The notes: generated by a model not told the origin, from the sequence alone. A stretch of 64,000 bases of DNA from Streptomyces sp. Act143 (GCF_003143935.1 NZ_QFRX01000001.1:2267587-2331586), one strand, 5' to 3'. Shown: positions 15,647-24,650, counted from the first letter of the stretch. Numbers and translations are program-made.

Positions 15647-17647
15647 TCAACTGTCCGGCGAGGCACCCAGACCCGTCAGGGCTCCGACCGGGTCGAGGTC
15701 GGGAGTGCCGCGGGGCCACCAGTCGTCGGCGCCGGGGTCGGACTCGTACGCGTACCACAACCCGTCGCGCCCCAGGCGGAGTTGGACATGGCCGCGGGGA
15801 TGGGTGAGGCGGTTGCGCCAGGGGCGGAACGCCGGGAGGTCGGCGGCGAGAAGGAGCGGGCGGGCCCGGTCGAAGCGGCCGGCCGGCGGATCCCAGGGTT
15901 CCTCCAGTACGGCGAGCCCCTCGTACCCGCCCTGCCGCCAGGCGGCGACCGCGCGCGCCAGATCGGACGGGGTGCGGTCGGCGGCGGAGGCGAGCGAGGC
16001 GTACAGCGAGCGGGTGGCGGCGGTGAGGCCGGAGCCGGGGCGGGCCGCGGCGAGCCGCACCGCGTCCTGCCACAGCGTCAGATCGGCGACCGGGTCGCGG
16101 CCGGTGGTGAGCAGCGCGTGGGCGCGGGCGGCGGCGTCGGTCGCCAACTGGTCCAGCGCGAAGGGGTCCGGGCCGCCCGGCGCCGCCGGGTAGACCGGGG
16201 GCTGCTCGGGATGCGCGGGCGCGGGCAACGGTGCCGGGAGGGGCGGGAGTTGCCGGGGCGCGAGGGCCTCGGTGGCGCGTACGCCGGGCAGGGGCGCCGG
16301 TCCTTTCTCCTGGGCGGCGCGGGCCGCGCGGGCGGCGCTCAGCCGGGAGAGGGTGTCGAGCAGCTCGCGCTCGCCCCGGCCGCGCAGCAGGAGCAGGACG
16401 AAGGGGTCGGCGTCGAGCAGACGGGCGGTCTGGTAGCAGAGCGCGGCGGCGTGCTTGCAGGGGTGACCGCGGTCCGGGCAGCTGCAGTGCGGGGCGAGTT
16501 CACCGGGGCCGGGAAGCAGCCGCACCCCGCCCTCGGCGAGCGAATGCGGCATCTCCTTGTCCAGCAGCGCGGCGATGTGCCCGGGCCGCTCGGCCGCGGC
16601 GTCCAGGAACCACTGCCACTCCGTGTCGTCGAGCGTCCGCAGCCGCACCTGGACCCGGTAGGGGCGGGGGCGGCTCCCCTGCACGTAGGCGAGAACGAGG
16701 CCGGGCGTCACGGTGATGGCGTCGACATTCCCCTGCTCGGCATAACTGCGCCCACGCGCCAGCCGCTTGGCGTCCAGGGCGCCCTCTTCCAACGCCCTGA
16801 CCCACGCGTTGCCCCACCACGTCTCGGCGAAGCCGTGCTCACCGTCCGCGGCACGGGGCGCGAACGCCGGGAAGGTGCGGCGAAGTTCACCGTCCCGGCC
16901 GGGGGCGGCCATGGAGCGGGGGTGGCGGGGGGCGGTGGCGTGAGGGGTGGTGGTGTGCGGGGCAGCGGTGAGCGGGGTGGTGGTGTGCGGGATAGCGGTG
17001 AGCGGGGTGGTGGTGAGCGGGATAGCGGCGTGCGGAGCAGCGGCGTGCGGGGTGGTGGTGAGCGGGGCAGCGGTGAGCGGGTGTGGTGGTGGGGTGGTCG
17101 CGGAGCTCGGGCAGTTGGTGCCGCTGGATGACGGGGGTGGGGTGGTGGATGGCGGCGCGGGGGATGCCGGCACGCCGGGCGGGGTGCCGCGCTCGGAACG
17201 GTCGCCCCCTTCCTCGTCGGGTGCACCCTGGCGGCAGCCCTCCCGTCCCCCGGGCTCCGTACCGCCCCCCGTAGCCGGGCCGTGGGGGGCCGCGCCCCGG
17301 CGCTCCGACATCGCACGCCGCAGCGCCGCCCGCGCGGCGTCACCCGGCCGGGCCCTCGGCCGCTCGTCCTGTTCCGCCGTGGGCTTCTCCGCCGCCCCGG
17401 CACCTTCCGCGGCTCCTCCAACCGCTCCGGACGCCGCTTCGTCGTCCACCGAGACACCCGGCGCGACCGACTCGCCCCGCGGACGAGAGCCTCCCGGAGC
17501 GATCCCGCGCCCCTCAGGTCCCTCGGGTCCGGGTGCCGCCTCCCCCACGGCCTTCCGCTCCTGAGCGCCCTGGGCCGCCTGAGCCTGCCGGGCTTCCCGC
17601 GCTTCCCGCAGCGCCCGCCGTGCCTCGTCCGCCGGGCCGGGGCTCAT
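15647..17647 (-). CDS. SWIM zinc-finger protein, partner of the SNF2 helicase
   Basis: The product has 666 residues from ATG 17647, whose ATGA overlaps the helicase stop. Residues 1 to about 240 are low-complexity Ala/Glu/Pro-rich sequence, and the last 50 of these are a pentapeptide repeat. The conserved part starts near FAETWWGNAWVRALE. The SWIM motif CSCPDRGHPCKHAAALCY (C-x-C...C-x-H) is near residue 392. The C-terminal third is helical with LGRDGLWYAYESD. SWIM domains bind zinc and mediate DNA or protein contact. Gene pairs of SWIM protein and SNF2-type ATPase recur in bacteria and suggest one complex, though the role is unknown. Confidence 0.85.
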   Translation of the reverse strand: MSPGPADEARRALREAREARQAQAAQGAQERKAVGEAAPGPEGPEGRGIAPGGSRPRGESVAPGVSVDDEAASGAVGGAAEGAGAAEKPTAEQDERPRARPGDAARAALRRAMSERRGAAPHGPATGGGTEPGGREGCRQGAPDEEGGDRSERGTPPGVPASPAPPSTTPPPSSSGTNCPSSATTPPPHPLTAAPLTTTPHAAAPHAAIPLTTTPLTAIPHTTTPLTAAPHTTTPHATAPRHPRSMAAPGRDGELRRTFPAFAPRAADGEHGFAETWWGNAWVRALEEGALDAKRLARGRSYAEQGNVDAITVTPGLVLAYVQGSRPRPYRVQVRLRTLDDTEWQWFLDAAAERPGHIAALLDKEMPHSLAEGGVRLLPGPGELAPHCSCPDRGHPCKHAAALCYQTARLLDADPFVLLLLRGRGERELLDTLSRLSAARAARAAQEKGPAPLPGVRATEALAPRQLPPLPAPLPAPAHPEQPPVYPAAPGGPDPFALDQLATDAAARAHALLTTGRDPVADLTLWQDAVRLAAARPGSGLTAATRSLYASLASAADRTPSDLARAVAAWRQGGYEGLAVLEEPWDPPAGRFDRARPLLLAADLPAFRPWRNRLTHPRGHVQLRLGRDGLWYAYESDPGADDWWPRGTPDLDPVGALTGLGASPDS
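16926..17085. repeat. 15-bp coding minisatellite in the SWIM gene linker
   Basis: About ten 15-bp units of the type GCGGTGAGCGGGGTG encode, on the minus strand, pentapeptides P-(L/H)-(T/A)-(T/A)-(T/A/I) at about residues 188-240. All units keep the frame. It separates the acidic N-terminal region from the conserved SWIM module, so copy number could vary without harming the fold. Confidence 0.8.
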
Positions 17648-20469
17648 GACGTCCTCCGCAGCGAGACCAGGTCGGTCAGTTCGCGGTCCGTGAGTTCCGT
17701 CAGGGCCGATTCGCCGGAGCCCAGGATCGCGTCGGCCAGGGCCCGCTTCGCCTCCAGCATCTCGGCGATGCGGTCCTCCACGGTGCCCTCGGTGATGAGG
17801 CGGTGGACCTGGACCGGCTGGGTCTGGCCGATGCGGTAGGCGCGGTCGGTGGCCTGTTCCTCGACGGCCGGGTTCCACCAGCGGTCGAAGTGGACGACAT
17901 GGCCCGCGCGGGTGAGGTTCAGACCGGTGCCCGCCGCCTTCAGGGACAGGACCAGGACCGGGGTCGAGCCGGCCTGGAAGCGGTCCACCATGCGCTCGCG
18001 TTCCGGCACCGGGGTGCCGCCGTGCAACAGGTCCACCGGGACCGCCCGGGCGGCGAGGTGGGCGGTGATCAGACGGGCCATCCCGACGTACTGCGTGAAG
18101 ACGAGCGCCGAGCCGTCCTCCGCGAGGACGGTGTCCAACAGCTCGTCGAGCAGGGCGAGTTTGCCGGAGCGGAGCACCAGCCGCTCGGCGGCACCGGCCT
18201 CCTCCTTCAAGTACAGCGCCGGGTGGTCGCAGATCTGCTTCAGCGCGCCCAGCAGCTTGAGCACCAGGCCCCTGCGGGCGATGCCGTCCGCGGTCTCGAT
18301 GGCGTACAGCGACTCGCGCACCACCGCCTCGTAGAGGGAGGCCTGTTCGCGGGTGAGCGGGACCGGGTGGTCCGTCTCCGTCTTGGGCGGCAGCTCGGGG
18401 ACGATGCCGGGGTCGGACTTCTTGCGGCGCAGGAGGAACGGTCGGACGAGGCGGGCCAGCCGCTCCACCGCCTCGGTGTCCTCGCCGTTCTCCACGGCGC
18501 GCGCGTGGCGGGCGCGGAAGGACTTGAGGGGGCCGAGGAGTCCCGGTGTCGTCCAGTCGAGCAGGGCCCAGAGTTCGGAGAGGTTGTTCTCCACGGGCGT
18601 GCCGGTGAGGGCCACGCGCGCGGGCGACGGGATCGTGCGCAGGGCCTTCGCCGTCGCCGAGTACGGGTTCTTCACGTGCTGGGCCTCGTCCGCGACGACC
18701 ATGCCCCAGTGCTGCTCGGCCAGCGCCGGCGCCGTCGACCGCATGGTGCCGTAGGTGGTCAGGACGAAGCCGCCGGCGAGGCCGTCCAGGGTGCGGTCGG
18801 GGCCGTGGAAGCGGCGGACGGGGACGCCGGGCGCGAAGCGGGCGATCTCCCGCTGCCAGTTGCCGAGGAGCGAGGCCGGGCAGACCACCAGGGTCGGTGC
18901 GGTGCGGGCGCGCTTGAGATGCAGCGCGATCACGGTGATCGTCTTGCCGAGGCCCATGTCGTCGGCGAGGCAGCCGCCGAGGCCGAGAGAGGTCATGAGG
19001 TCCAGCCAGGCCAGGCCCCGGAGTTGGTAGTCGCGCAGGGTGGCGTGCAGGCCCGGGGGCGGCTCCGCGGGCCGGACTCCCGTCGTCAGCCGGTCGCGCA
19101 GTGCGGCCAGCGCGCCGACCGGTACCGCCTCGACCGTCTCGCCGTCGATCTCCGCGCTGCCGGTGAGGGCGACGGAGAGCGCGTCGACCGGGTCGAGCAG
19201 GCCCAGTTCGCGCTTGCGGGCCTTGCGGACGAGCGCCGGGTCGACCAGCACCCACTGATCACGCAGCCGGACGACGGGCCGGTGGGCCTCGGCGAGCGCG
19301 TCCATCTCGGCCTCGGTCAGCGGGTCACCGCCGAGCGCCAACTGCCAGCGGAACTGGAGGAGTTCCTCGCTCTCGAAGAAGCCGGTGCCGTCGGTCGCGG
19401 AGCCCGGGGCGGGGCGTACGACGGCGGCGGCGCTGAGGTCCTGCGCCAGGTCCCGGGGCCAGTGCACGGCGACCCCGGCCGCCGCGAGCCGGGTGGCGCC
19501 GACGCCGAGCAGCTCGCCCAACTCGTGCTTGGACAGGGCCAGTACGTCGGGGACGTCCTGCTCGGTGAGCCGGTCCAGGGGCGGCCAGACCCGGGCCGCG
19601 CGCCGCACGGCGAGGGCCGCGTCCACGCGCGCGCGTGGCCCGAACACCGCGTCCGTCTCGCCCGCCCACAGGGCCGCCGCGTCGGCGACGAGGGTGGGGT
19701 CGGCGAGGCTGTGCACCTGGACGATCGCGGCGCCGGCGCTGCGGACCCGGTCGCCGGCGTCGAACACTTCGTAGGCGGACAGGTCCAGGCGGAGCGAGAT
19801 CCGCACCCCCGCGTCCATGCCCGCGGCGACCTCCGCGGCCCAGTCGTGCGCCCCGGGCAGATGCTGGGGGCGGCGGTCGGCGAAGGGCCTGCCGGAGGCG
19901 TGGGGCGCGGCCGGGGTGCGCGGCAGGGTGTCGGCTACGGCGTCCAGGAAGGAGCGCATGAGTGCTTCCGGCTCGGGCAGCCGCAGCGGGCCGGGGCCCG
20001 GCAGCGGGACGGCATGGCCCTCGTACGGCAGGGCGGCGGCGATCGCGCGCAGGTGTGCGATGTCGTCGGGGTCGAGGGGGCCGGCCCGCCAGGCGTCGTG
20101 GCCCGCGGCGGTCAGGCCGGGCAGGAGCCGGCCGCGGGCGGCGAGCCGCAGCGCGTGCAGGGCGGCGGCGCCCCAGCAGGCGGTGGCGGGATGGGCGGCG
20201 GGGTCGCGGCGGGCGCGCGCGAGGAGGGGCAGGGCCTCGGCCAGGGGCAGGGTGAGCGCGGGGGTCGTACGACGGCGTGCCCCCGCGCCGTGGCGTCGTA
20301 CGACGGTGAGGTCCGTCAGCCCGTCCGCATCCTCGGGCAGGGAGCTGTCCTCGGGGTCCCAGAAGGCCATGCGGCCCTCGCGCGGGAGGGGGGCGGGGAG
20401 GAAGACGGCGGCGAGCCGCGCGGAGGGCACGCCCTTCGCCCGGTCGGCCACCGCGAGCGTGTCACTCAT
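17644..20469 (-). CDS. SNF2/SWI2-family DEAD/DEAH-box ATPase
   Basis: From ATG 20469 the protein has 941 residues. GGAGGT lies 10 bases upstream; GTG 20481 is possible but sits directly on that ribosome-binding site. Helicase motifs are in order: LADDMGLGKTITVIALHL (motif I), GGFVLTTYGTMR, VVADEAQHVKN (motif II, DEAQ), LTGTPVENNLSELWALLDW (III), LVFTQYVGMARL (IV), VLVLSLKAAGTGLNLTRAGH (V) and ATDRAYRIGQTQPVQVHRLI (VI). The N-terminal 450 residues are the domain usual in actinobacterial Snf2 proteins. It should translocate on double-stranded DNA using ATP. It is translationally coupled to the SWIM gene. Confidence 0.93.
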   Translation of the reverse strand: MSDTLAVADRAKGVPSARLAAVFLPAPLPREGRMAFWDPEDSSLPEDADGLTDLTVVRRHGAGARRRTTPALTLPLAEALPLLARARRDPAAHPATACWGAAALHALRLAARGRLLPGLTAAGHDAWRAGPLDPDDIAHLRAIAAALPYEGHAVPLPGPGPLRLPEPEALMRSFLDAVADTLPRTPAAPHASGRPFADRRPQHLPGAHDWAAEVAAGMDAGVRISLRLDLSAYEVFDAGDRVRSAGAAIVQVHSLADPTLVADAAALWAGETDAVFGPRARVDAALAVRRAARVWPPLDRLTEQDVPDVLALSKHELGELLGVGATRLAAAGVAVHWPRDLAQDLSAAAVVRPAPGSATDGTGFFESEELLQFRWQLALGGDPLTEAEMDALAEAHRPVVRLRDQWVLVDPALVRKARKRELGLLDPVDALSVALTGSAEIDGETVEAVPVGALAALRDRLTTGVRPAEPPPGLHATLRDYQLRGLAWLDLMTSLGLGGCLADDMGLGKTITVIALHLKRARTAPTLVVCPASLLGNWQREIARFAPGVPVRRFHGPDRTLDGLAGGFVLTTYGTMRSTAPALAEQHWGMVVADEAQHVKNPYSATAKALRTIPSPARVALTGTPVENNLSELWALLDWTTPGLLGPLKSFRARHARAVENGEDTEAVERLARLVRPFLLRRKKSDPGIVPELPPKTETDHPVPLTREQASLYEAVVRESLYAIETADGIARRGLVLKLLGALKQICDHPALYLKEEAGAAERLVLRSGKLALLDELLDTVLAEDGSALVFTQYVGMARLITAHLAARAVPVDLLHGGTPVPERERMVDRFQAGSTPVLVLSLKAAGTGLNLTRAGHVVHFDRWWNPAVEEQATDRAYRIGQTQPVQVHRLITEGTVEDRIAEMLEAKRALADAILGSGESALTELTDRELTDLVSLRRTS

Positions 20470-20635
20470 ACGTCCTGCCACCTCCCCACCCGCGTGTCGG
20501 ATCAGACGTCTACGACTCTACGGGCGGGGTCTGACAATCGGCTCCGACGACGGGCCGCGCCCCGGTTGCGGGACGGCGGCCACGGCCCCACTGCTGGGGC
20601 TGCCACCGCTGCTGCCGCTGCCGCTGCCGCTGCCG

Positions 20636-21223
20636 CTAGGGGACCGTGCGGGAGACGACGTACACCATCGGGTTGGCCGGGTCTGCGGTGTTCACGACGA
20701 TGTCCTGGGTCGGCGCCGGGTTCTTCTGCCGGTGCACCAGGCCCGACCAGGGGCCGGGGCCCGTGAAGGACCAGCCGGTGATCTTCTGGTCGCGGGCGCC
20801 GATGGTGATGTCGCCCGGTTTCAGGTCGTCGCGGCCGACGCCGACGCCCGCCAGGAAGGTGTCCAGGCCCGCGTTGGACGTGCGGAACTGGACGTAGAGG
20901 CGGCTGGTCTTCCAGTTGTTGGTCTCGTAGTAGGCGATCTGGTCCGCGGGGTGCGGGACCGGGACCTGGTACAGCCGGCGCTGGACCTTCGACGGGTACC
21001 CGGCCGTGAGGCCGGTCGCCGAGTACTTCGCCTCCTTGTCCTTGCCGCTGTTGCGGCTCTGGTTGGCGGAGATCACCAGATAGCCGGCCGGGACGCCGAT
21101 GAGCAGCACGATGATGAGCAGCGTGAGCGCGCGGCGGCGGTTGCGGTGGCGCCGGTCCTCGGGCGGCCGGGGTGCCGGCTCGTCCGGGGACGCGGACGCC
21201 TGGCGTGGCAGCGAGGCCGTCAC
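20636..21223 (-). CDS. Single-pass membrane protein with extracytoplasmic domain, unknown function
   Basis: The 195-residue product starts at GTG 21223, overlapping the ROK kinase stop (GTGA). A basic N-terminus (about 40 residues, RRHRNRRRA) is followed by one transmembrane helix, LTLLIIVLLIGVPAGYLVISA, given here as its 21 visible positions 40-60, and an outside domain of about 130 residues ending in PANPMVYVVSRTVP. The topology is N-in, C-out. No known domain is recognised; segments such as DQIAYYETNNWKTSRLYVQF look like a conserved Streptomyces family. Overlap with the kinase suggests joint expression but says nothing of function. Confidence 0.7.
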   Translation of the reverse strand: MTASLPRQASASPDEPAPRPPEDRRHRNRRRALTLLIIVLLIGVPAGYLVISANQSRNSGKDKEAKYSATGLTAGYPSKVQRRLYQVPVPHPADQIAYYETNNWKTSRLYVQFRTSNAGLDTFLAGVGVGRDDLKPGDITIGARDQKITGWSFTGPGPWSGLVHRQKNPAPTQDIVVNTADPANPMVYVVSRTVP

Positions 21224-22368
21224 AGGGACTCCCGGGTGGTGCGGCGGGCCTCCGTGTACCGCGCGTAGCGCTCGTACCGCTCGACGCGGCGCCGGTTGGC
21301 GCGCCGGAAGCGGCGGGCGACCAGCCGGGCGAGGTCGGCGGCGCCGACCATGCCGGCCTCGGGGCCGAGCTGGGCGCGGACGATGCGGGCCTCGGGGCGG
21401 TAGCCGCGGCCGGTGAGCTGGCGCTTGAAGGCGTCCCGCGCGGGGCCGATCAGCAGTTCGTCGGCGGCCGAGACACCGCCGCCGATCACGAAGCAGGACG
21501 GGTCGAGGGCGGCGGCGAGGTTGGCGATGCCGACGCCGAGCCACTGGCCGATGTCCTGGAGCAGCTCGATGCACATCGCGTCGCCCTCGCGGGCCAGCTC
21601 CGTGATCATCGGGCCGGTGATGTCGCCGATCTGACCCTTGACGTGCTCGATGATCCCGTAGGCCACCGGCGAGTCGGCGGCGGCCAGCTCCTTGGCCTCG
21701 CGGACCAGCGCGTTGCCGGAGCTGTACTGCTCCCAGCAGCCGCGGTTGCCGCACGGGCAGCGGTGTCCGCCGGGGACGACCTGCATGTGTCCGAACTCGC
21801 CCGCGACGCCGAACTTGCCGCGCTTGACCTGGCCGTCCTCCAGGATCGCGCCGCCGATGCCGGTGCCCAGCGTGATCATGACCAGGTGGTCCTCGCCGCG
21901 ACCCGCGCCGAAGCGCCACTCGGCCCACGCGGCGGCGTTGGCGTCGTTGTCGACCAGGACGGGCACCGCGAGGCGGCCCGCGAGGCGGTCGCGCAGCGGC
22001 TCGTTGCGCCAGGACAGGTGCGGGGCGAACAGGATGCGGTTGCGGTCGGCGTCGACCCAGCCGGCCGCGCCGATGCCGACCGCGTGCACGTCGTGCCGGT
22101 CGGAGAGGTCCAGGACCAGCTCGCAGATGGTGTCCTCGACCACCTTCGGGCTCTTGGACTTGTCCGGGGTCTCGGTGCGGACCTTCTCCAGGATGTTGCC
22201 GTCGGCGTCGACGACTCCCGCCATCACCTTGGTGCCGCCGATGTCGATGCCCACGGTGGGCACCCGGGGTGCGGTGAGGTGGGAGCGGCGCTCGCGGGTG
22301 CCGACCGTGCGCAGGGCCGGGGCGCGGCGGGAGCCGATCGGGGCGCTGAAGTTGCCGTAGGTGCTCAT
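21220..22368 (-). CDS. ROK-family sugar kinase
   Basis: The product has 382 residues from ATG 22368. The ATP phosphate-binding motif VGIDIGGTKVMAGVVDADG follows a tail of about 37 residues, then come LVDNDANAAAWAEWRFGAG with the catalytic Asp, LGTGIGGAILEDGQ, and the ROK zinc site HRCPCGNRGCWEQY. It should phosphorylate a hexose or amino-hexose at O6, with glucose a likely substrate. The conserved catalytic residues argue against a pure ROK repressor, and there is no N-terminal HTH. A GntR regulator and a Gfo/Idh/MocA oxidoreductase adjoin it, so the three may handle one sugar. Confidence 0.88.
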   Translation of the reverse strand: MSTYGNFSAPIGSRRAPALRTVGTRERRSHLTAPRVPTVGIDIGGTKVMAGVVDADGNILEKVRTETPDKSKSPKVVEDTICELVLDLSDRHDVHAVGIGAAGWVDADRNRILFAPHLSWRNEPLRDRLAGRLAVPVLVDNDANAAAWAEWRFGAGRGEDHLVMITLGTGIGGAILEDGQVKRGKFGVAGEFGHMQVVPGGHRCPCGNRGCWEQYSSGNALVREAKELAAADSPVAYGIIEHVKGQIGDITGPMITELAREGDAMCIELLQDIGQWLGVGIANLAAALDPSCFVIGGGVSAADELLIGPARDAFKRQLTGRGYRPEARIVRAQLGPEAGMVGAADLARLVARRFRRANRRRVERYERYARYTEARRTTRESL

Positions 22369-22518
22369 CGGCCTCGATTCTGCCTCACCGCCGGTATGGG
22401 TGCCGTACGGGGAAACACCAAGGCGGTTCAGGTCGGCCGCAATGTCCTGACATTGCGACCAAGTCGCCCGTCTTGGAGCGGATCTCCAGCGTCCCGCCGG
22501 GCCCGCTCGGGCGTTTCC

Positions 22519-23283
22519 CTACGGCCGCACGAGCAACTGGAACTCGAAGGAGTAGCGGCTCGGCCGGTACGTGTGCGTGCCGAACTCGACCGCGCGGCCG
22601 GTGTCGTCGAAGGTCACGCGCTGCATGGTGAGCAGCGGGGCGCCCGGCTCCTCGGCGAGCCGCTCGGCCTCGGGGGCGGTGGCGGCGCGGGCCCCGATGG
22701 ACTGGCGGGCGCTGTGCAGGGTGATCCCGGCGGAGCGCATCAGCCGGTACAGGCCGGTGGCCTCCAGCTGGGCGGTGTCCAGGTCGAGCAGGCCCGGCGG
22801 GATGAAGTTGCACAGGTACGCCATCGGCTCGCCGTGCGCGAGGCGCAGCCGCTCGATGCGGTGCACGTCACTGTCCTCGGCCACGCCCAGGGCGGCGGCG
22901 ACCTCGGCGGAGGCCGGGACCACGGTGTTGACGACGACCTTGGTGGCCGGACGCTGACCGGCCGTCTCCAGGTCGTCGTAGAGGCTGCTGAGTTCCAGCG
23001 GGCGCTTGACCTGGCTGTGCACGACCTGGGTGCCGACACCGCGGCGGCGCACCAGCAGGCCCTTGTCGACGAGCGACTGGATGGCCTGGCGGACGGTCGG
23101 CCGGGACAGTCCGAGGCGTGCGGCGAGCTCGATCTCGTTGCCCAGCAGGCTGCCGGGGGTGAGCGTTCCGTGCTCGATCGCGGCCTCCAGCTGCTGGGAC
23201 AGCTGGAAGTACAACGGCACCGGGCTGCTCCGGTCCACGCTGAGGTCGAGTGTCACGGTCGGGTCCACATCTGGTTTCGGCAC
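22519..23283 (-). CDS. GntR/HutC-family transcriptional regulator
   Basis: The product has 254 residues from GTG 23283. The N-terminal winged HTH (SLLGNEIELAARLGLSRPTV, then RQAIQSLVDKGLLVRRRGVG) is followed by a UTRA effector domain (residues about 95-254, IERLRLAHGEPMAYLCNFIP). HutC-type regulators respond to sugars or amino acids, often phosphorylated forms. No ribosome-binding site is obvious upstream. It is divergent from the Gfo/Idh/MocA gene and precedes the ROK kinase, so it probably controls both. The perfect palindrome TGTCCGGACA in the shared intergenic region is a candidate operator. Confidence 0.88.
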   Translation of the reverse strand: MPKPDVDPTVTLDLSVDRSSPVPLYFQLSQQLEAAIEHGTLTPGSLLGNEIELAARLGLSRPTVRQAIQSLVDKGLLVRRRGVGTQVVHSQVKRPLELSSLYDDLETAGQRPATKVVVNTVVPASAEVAAALGVAEDSDVHRIERLRLAHGEPMAYLCNFIPPGLLDLDTAQLEATGLYRLMRSAGITLHSARQSIGARAATAPEAERLAEEPGAPLLTMQRVTFDDTGRAVEFGTHTYRPSRYSFEFQLLVRP

Positions 23284-23333
23284 GGGCCGAGCGTAGCTCC
23301 GTGCCCGGTTGACGGGAAGTTGTGTAGTCCGAT

Positions 23334-23388
23334 TGTCCGGACATATGCATTGACAGCGCGGGGTGTGCGACCACATTTTGTTCACATG
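23334..23388 (+). promoter_or_regulatory. Candidate leaderless promoter and GntR operator for the Gfo/Idh/MocA gene
   Basis: TTGACA at 23350-23355 is an exact -35 match. A weaker -10-like ACATTT lies at about 23373-23378, 17 bases further on. Transcription would then start close to ATG 23386, and no ribosome-binding site precedes that ATG, so the mRNA could be leaderless. The 10-bp palindrome TGTCCGGACA (23334-23343) sits just upstream of the -35. Confidence 0.5.
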
Positions 23389-24387
23389 CGCATCGGGGTC
23401 ATCGGGACGGGCCGGATCGGCACCATTCACGCGAACACACTCAGCCGGCATCGCGATGTCGGATCCCTGATCCTGACGGACGCGGACGGCACGCGGGCGC
23501 AGGAGCTGGCGCTCCGGCTGGGTGAGACGGCCGCGCCCGGAGTGGACGAGATCTTCCGGTGGGGCGTGGACGCGGTGGTGATCACCACGGCCACCTCGGC
23601 GCACGCCGACCTCATCGGCCGGGCGGCGCGCTCCGGGCTCCCGGTGTTCTGCGAGAAGCCGATCGCCCTCGACCTGCCCGGCACCCTGCACGCGATCGGC
23701 GAGGTCGAGACGGCCGGGACGGTCCTTCAGATGGGCTTCCAGCGCCGGTTCGACGCGGGCTACGCGGGCGCGCGGGAGGCGGTGCGCGCGGGGCGGCTCG
23801 GGCGGCTGCACACCGTACGGGCGCTCACCTCCGACCAGGAGCCGCCGCCCGCCGCCTGGCTGCCGCTGTCGGGCGGGCTGTACCGGGACACGCTGATCCA
23901 CGACTTCGACGCGCTGCGCTGGGTGACCGGGCACGAGGTGGTGGACGTGTACGCGGCCGGGTCCGACGCCGGGCCCGCGATGTTCCGCGAGGCGGGCGAC
24001 GTCGACACCGCCGCGGCGGTCCTCACCCTCGACGACGGGACGCTGGCCACGGCGACGGCGACCCGGCTGAACGGGGCGGGCTACGACGTCCGCATGGAGC
24101 TCGCCGGGGAGCTGGACCAGATCGCGGTCGGCCTCGACGACCGCACCCCGATCGCGTCCACGGAGCCGACCGGCCCACCGGCCGCGGACAAGCCGTGGTC
24201 GGGCTTCCTGGAACGCTTCGGACCGGCCTACGAGGCCGAACTGAACGCGTTCGTCGAGGTGGTACGAGGTGAGCGCGCCAACCCCTGCGACGGGCGCGAG
24301 GCGTTGCAGGCGCTGCGGATCGCCGAGGCGTGCGAGGTGTCACGACGGGAGCGGCGTCCGGTGCGGTTGGCGGAGATCCCGGGTTGA
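23386..24387 (+). CDS. Gfo/Idh/MocA-family NAD(P)-dependent oxidoreductase
   Basis: The 333-residue product has the N-terminal Rossmann motif IGVIGTGRIGTIHA and the family motif LPVFCEKPIALDLPGTL, with the catalytic-type EKP lysine near residue 92. The C-terminal alpha/beta domain contains LYRDTLIHDFDALRWVTG, where the Asp/His region of inositol-dehydrogenase-like enzymes lies. It should oxidise or reduce a sugar or cyclitol in the cytoplasm. Similarity to myo-inositol dehydrogenases is visible, but no other iol genes are in the window. It is divergent from the GntR gene. The stop at 24387 runs into a tandem-repeat region. Confidence 0.88.
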   Translation: MRIGVIGTGRIGTIHANTLSRHRDVGSLILTDADGTRAQELALRLGETAAPGVDEIFRWGVDAVVITTATSAHADLIGRAARSGLPVFCEKPIALDLPGTLHAIGEVETAGTVLQMGFQRRFDAGYAGAREAVRAGRLGRLHTVRALTSDQEPPPAAWLPLSGGLYRDTLIHDFDALRWVTGHEVVDVYAAGSDAGPAMFREAGDVDTAAAVLTLDDGTLATATATRLNGAGYDVRMELAGELDQIAVGLDDRTPIASTEPTGPPAADKPWSGFLERFGPAYEAELNAFVEVVRGERANPCDGREALQALRIAEACEVSRRERRPVRLAEIPG

Positions 24388-24640
24388 GAGCCGCGGGGCG
24401 ATCCTGCGCGTGAAAGACGCGCGGCGATCTTGGACTCAGGGGCACGCAGCAGTCCTGCGCCAAGAGACATGCGGCAATCCCGAGCTGGGAAGCGCGTCAA
24501 TCCCGGACCGAGAGACATGCGGCAATGCCGGGCTGGGAACGCGCGTCAATCCCGGGCCGAGGGACGTGCGGCCATCCCAGGCGGCGAAACGCGCGTCGAT
24601 CCCGGGCCGGGGGACGCCTGCCATCCTCGGCGGAGAGGCG
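24375..24640. repeat. Degenerate 23-26-bp tandem repeat, about ten copies
   Basis: Units share the core GCGGC(A/G)ATCCCGGGC with a GGGA(A/C)GCGCGT tail. Aligned ATCC positions fall near 24376, 24400, 24426, 24450, 24476, 24499, 24524, 24548, 24573, 24598 and 24622. The array begins inside the last codons of the oxidoreductase and fills the space to the convergent P450 stop at 24651. No coding sense is apparent. Confidence 0.8.
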
Positions 24641-24650
24641 TGCGGCCGGG

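Noticed and set aside
15471-16073. Minus-strand frame encoding SPHEVTT-type repeats
   Set aside because: The repeat peptides come from the 21-bp intergenic DNA repeats, and the rest overlaps the SWIM gene in another frame.
17803-20766. Long open frame of 987 codons antisense to the SNF2 helicase gene
   Set aside because: It is a GC-bias shadow: Gly/Arg/Val-rich with no recognisable fold, no ribosome-binding site, and entirely opposite a well-conserved helicase.
24375-24640. CRISPR array
   Set aside because: Units are contiguous with no unique spacers, degenerate, and no cas genes are present. The same holds for the 28-bp and 35-bp arrays.
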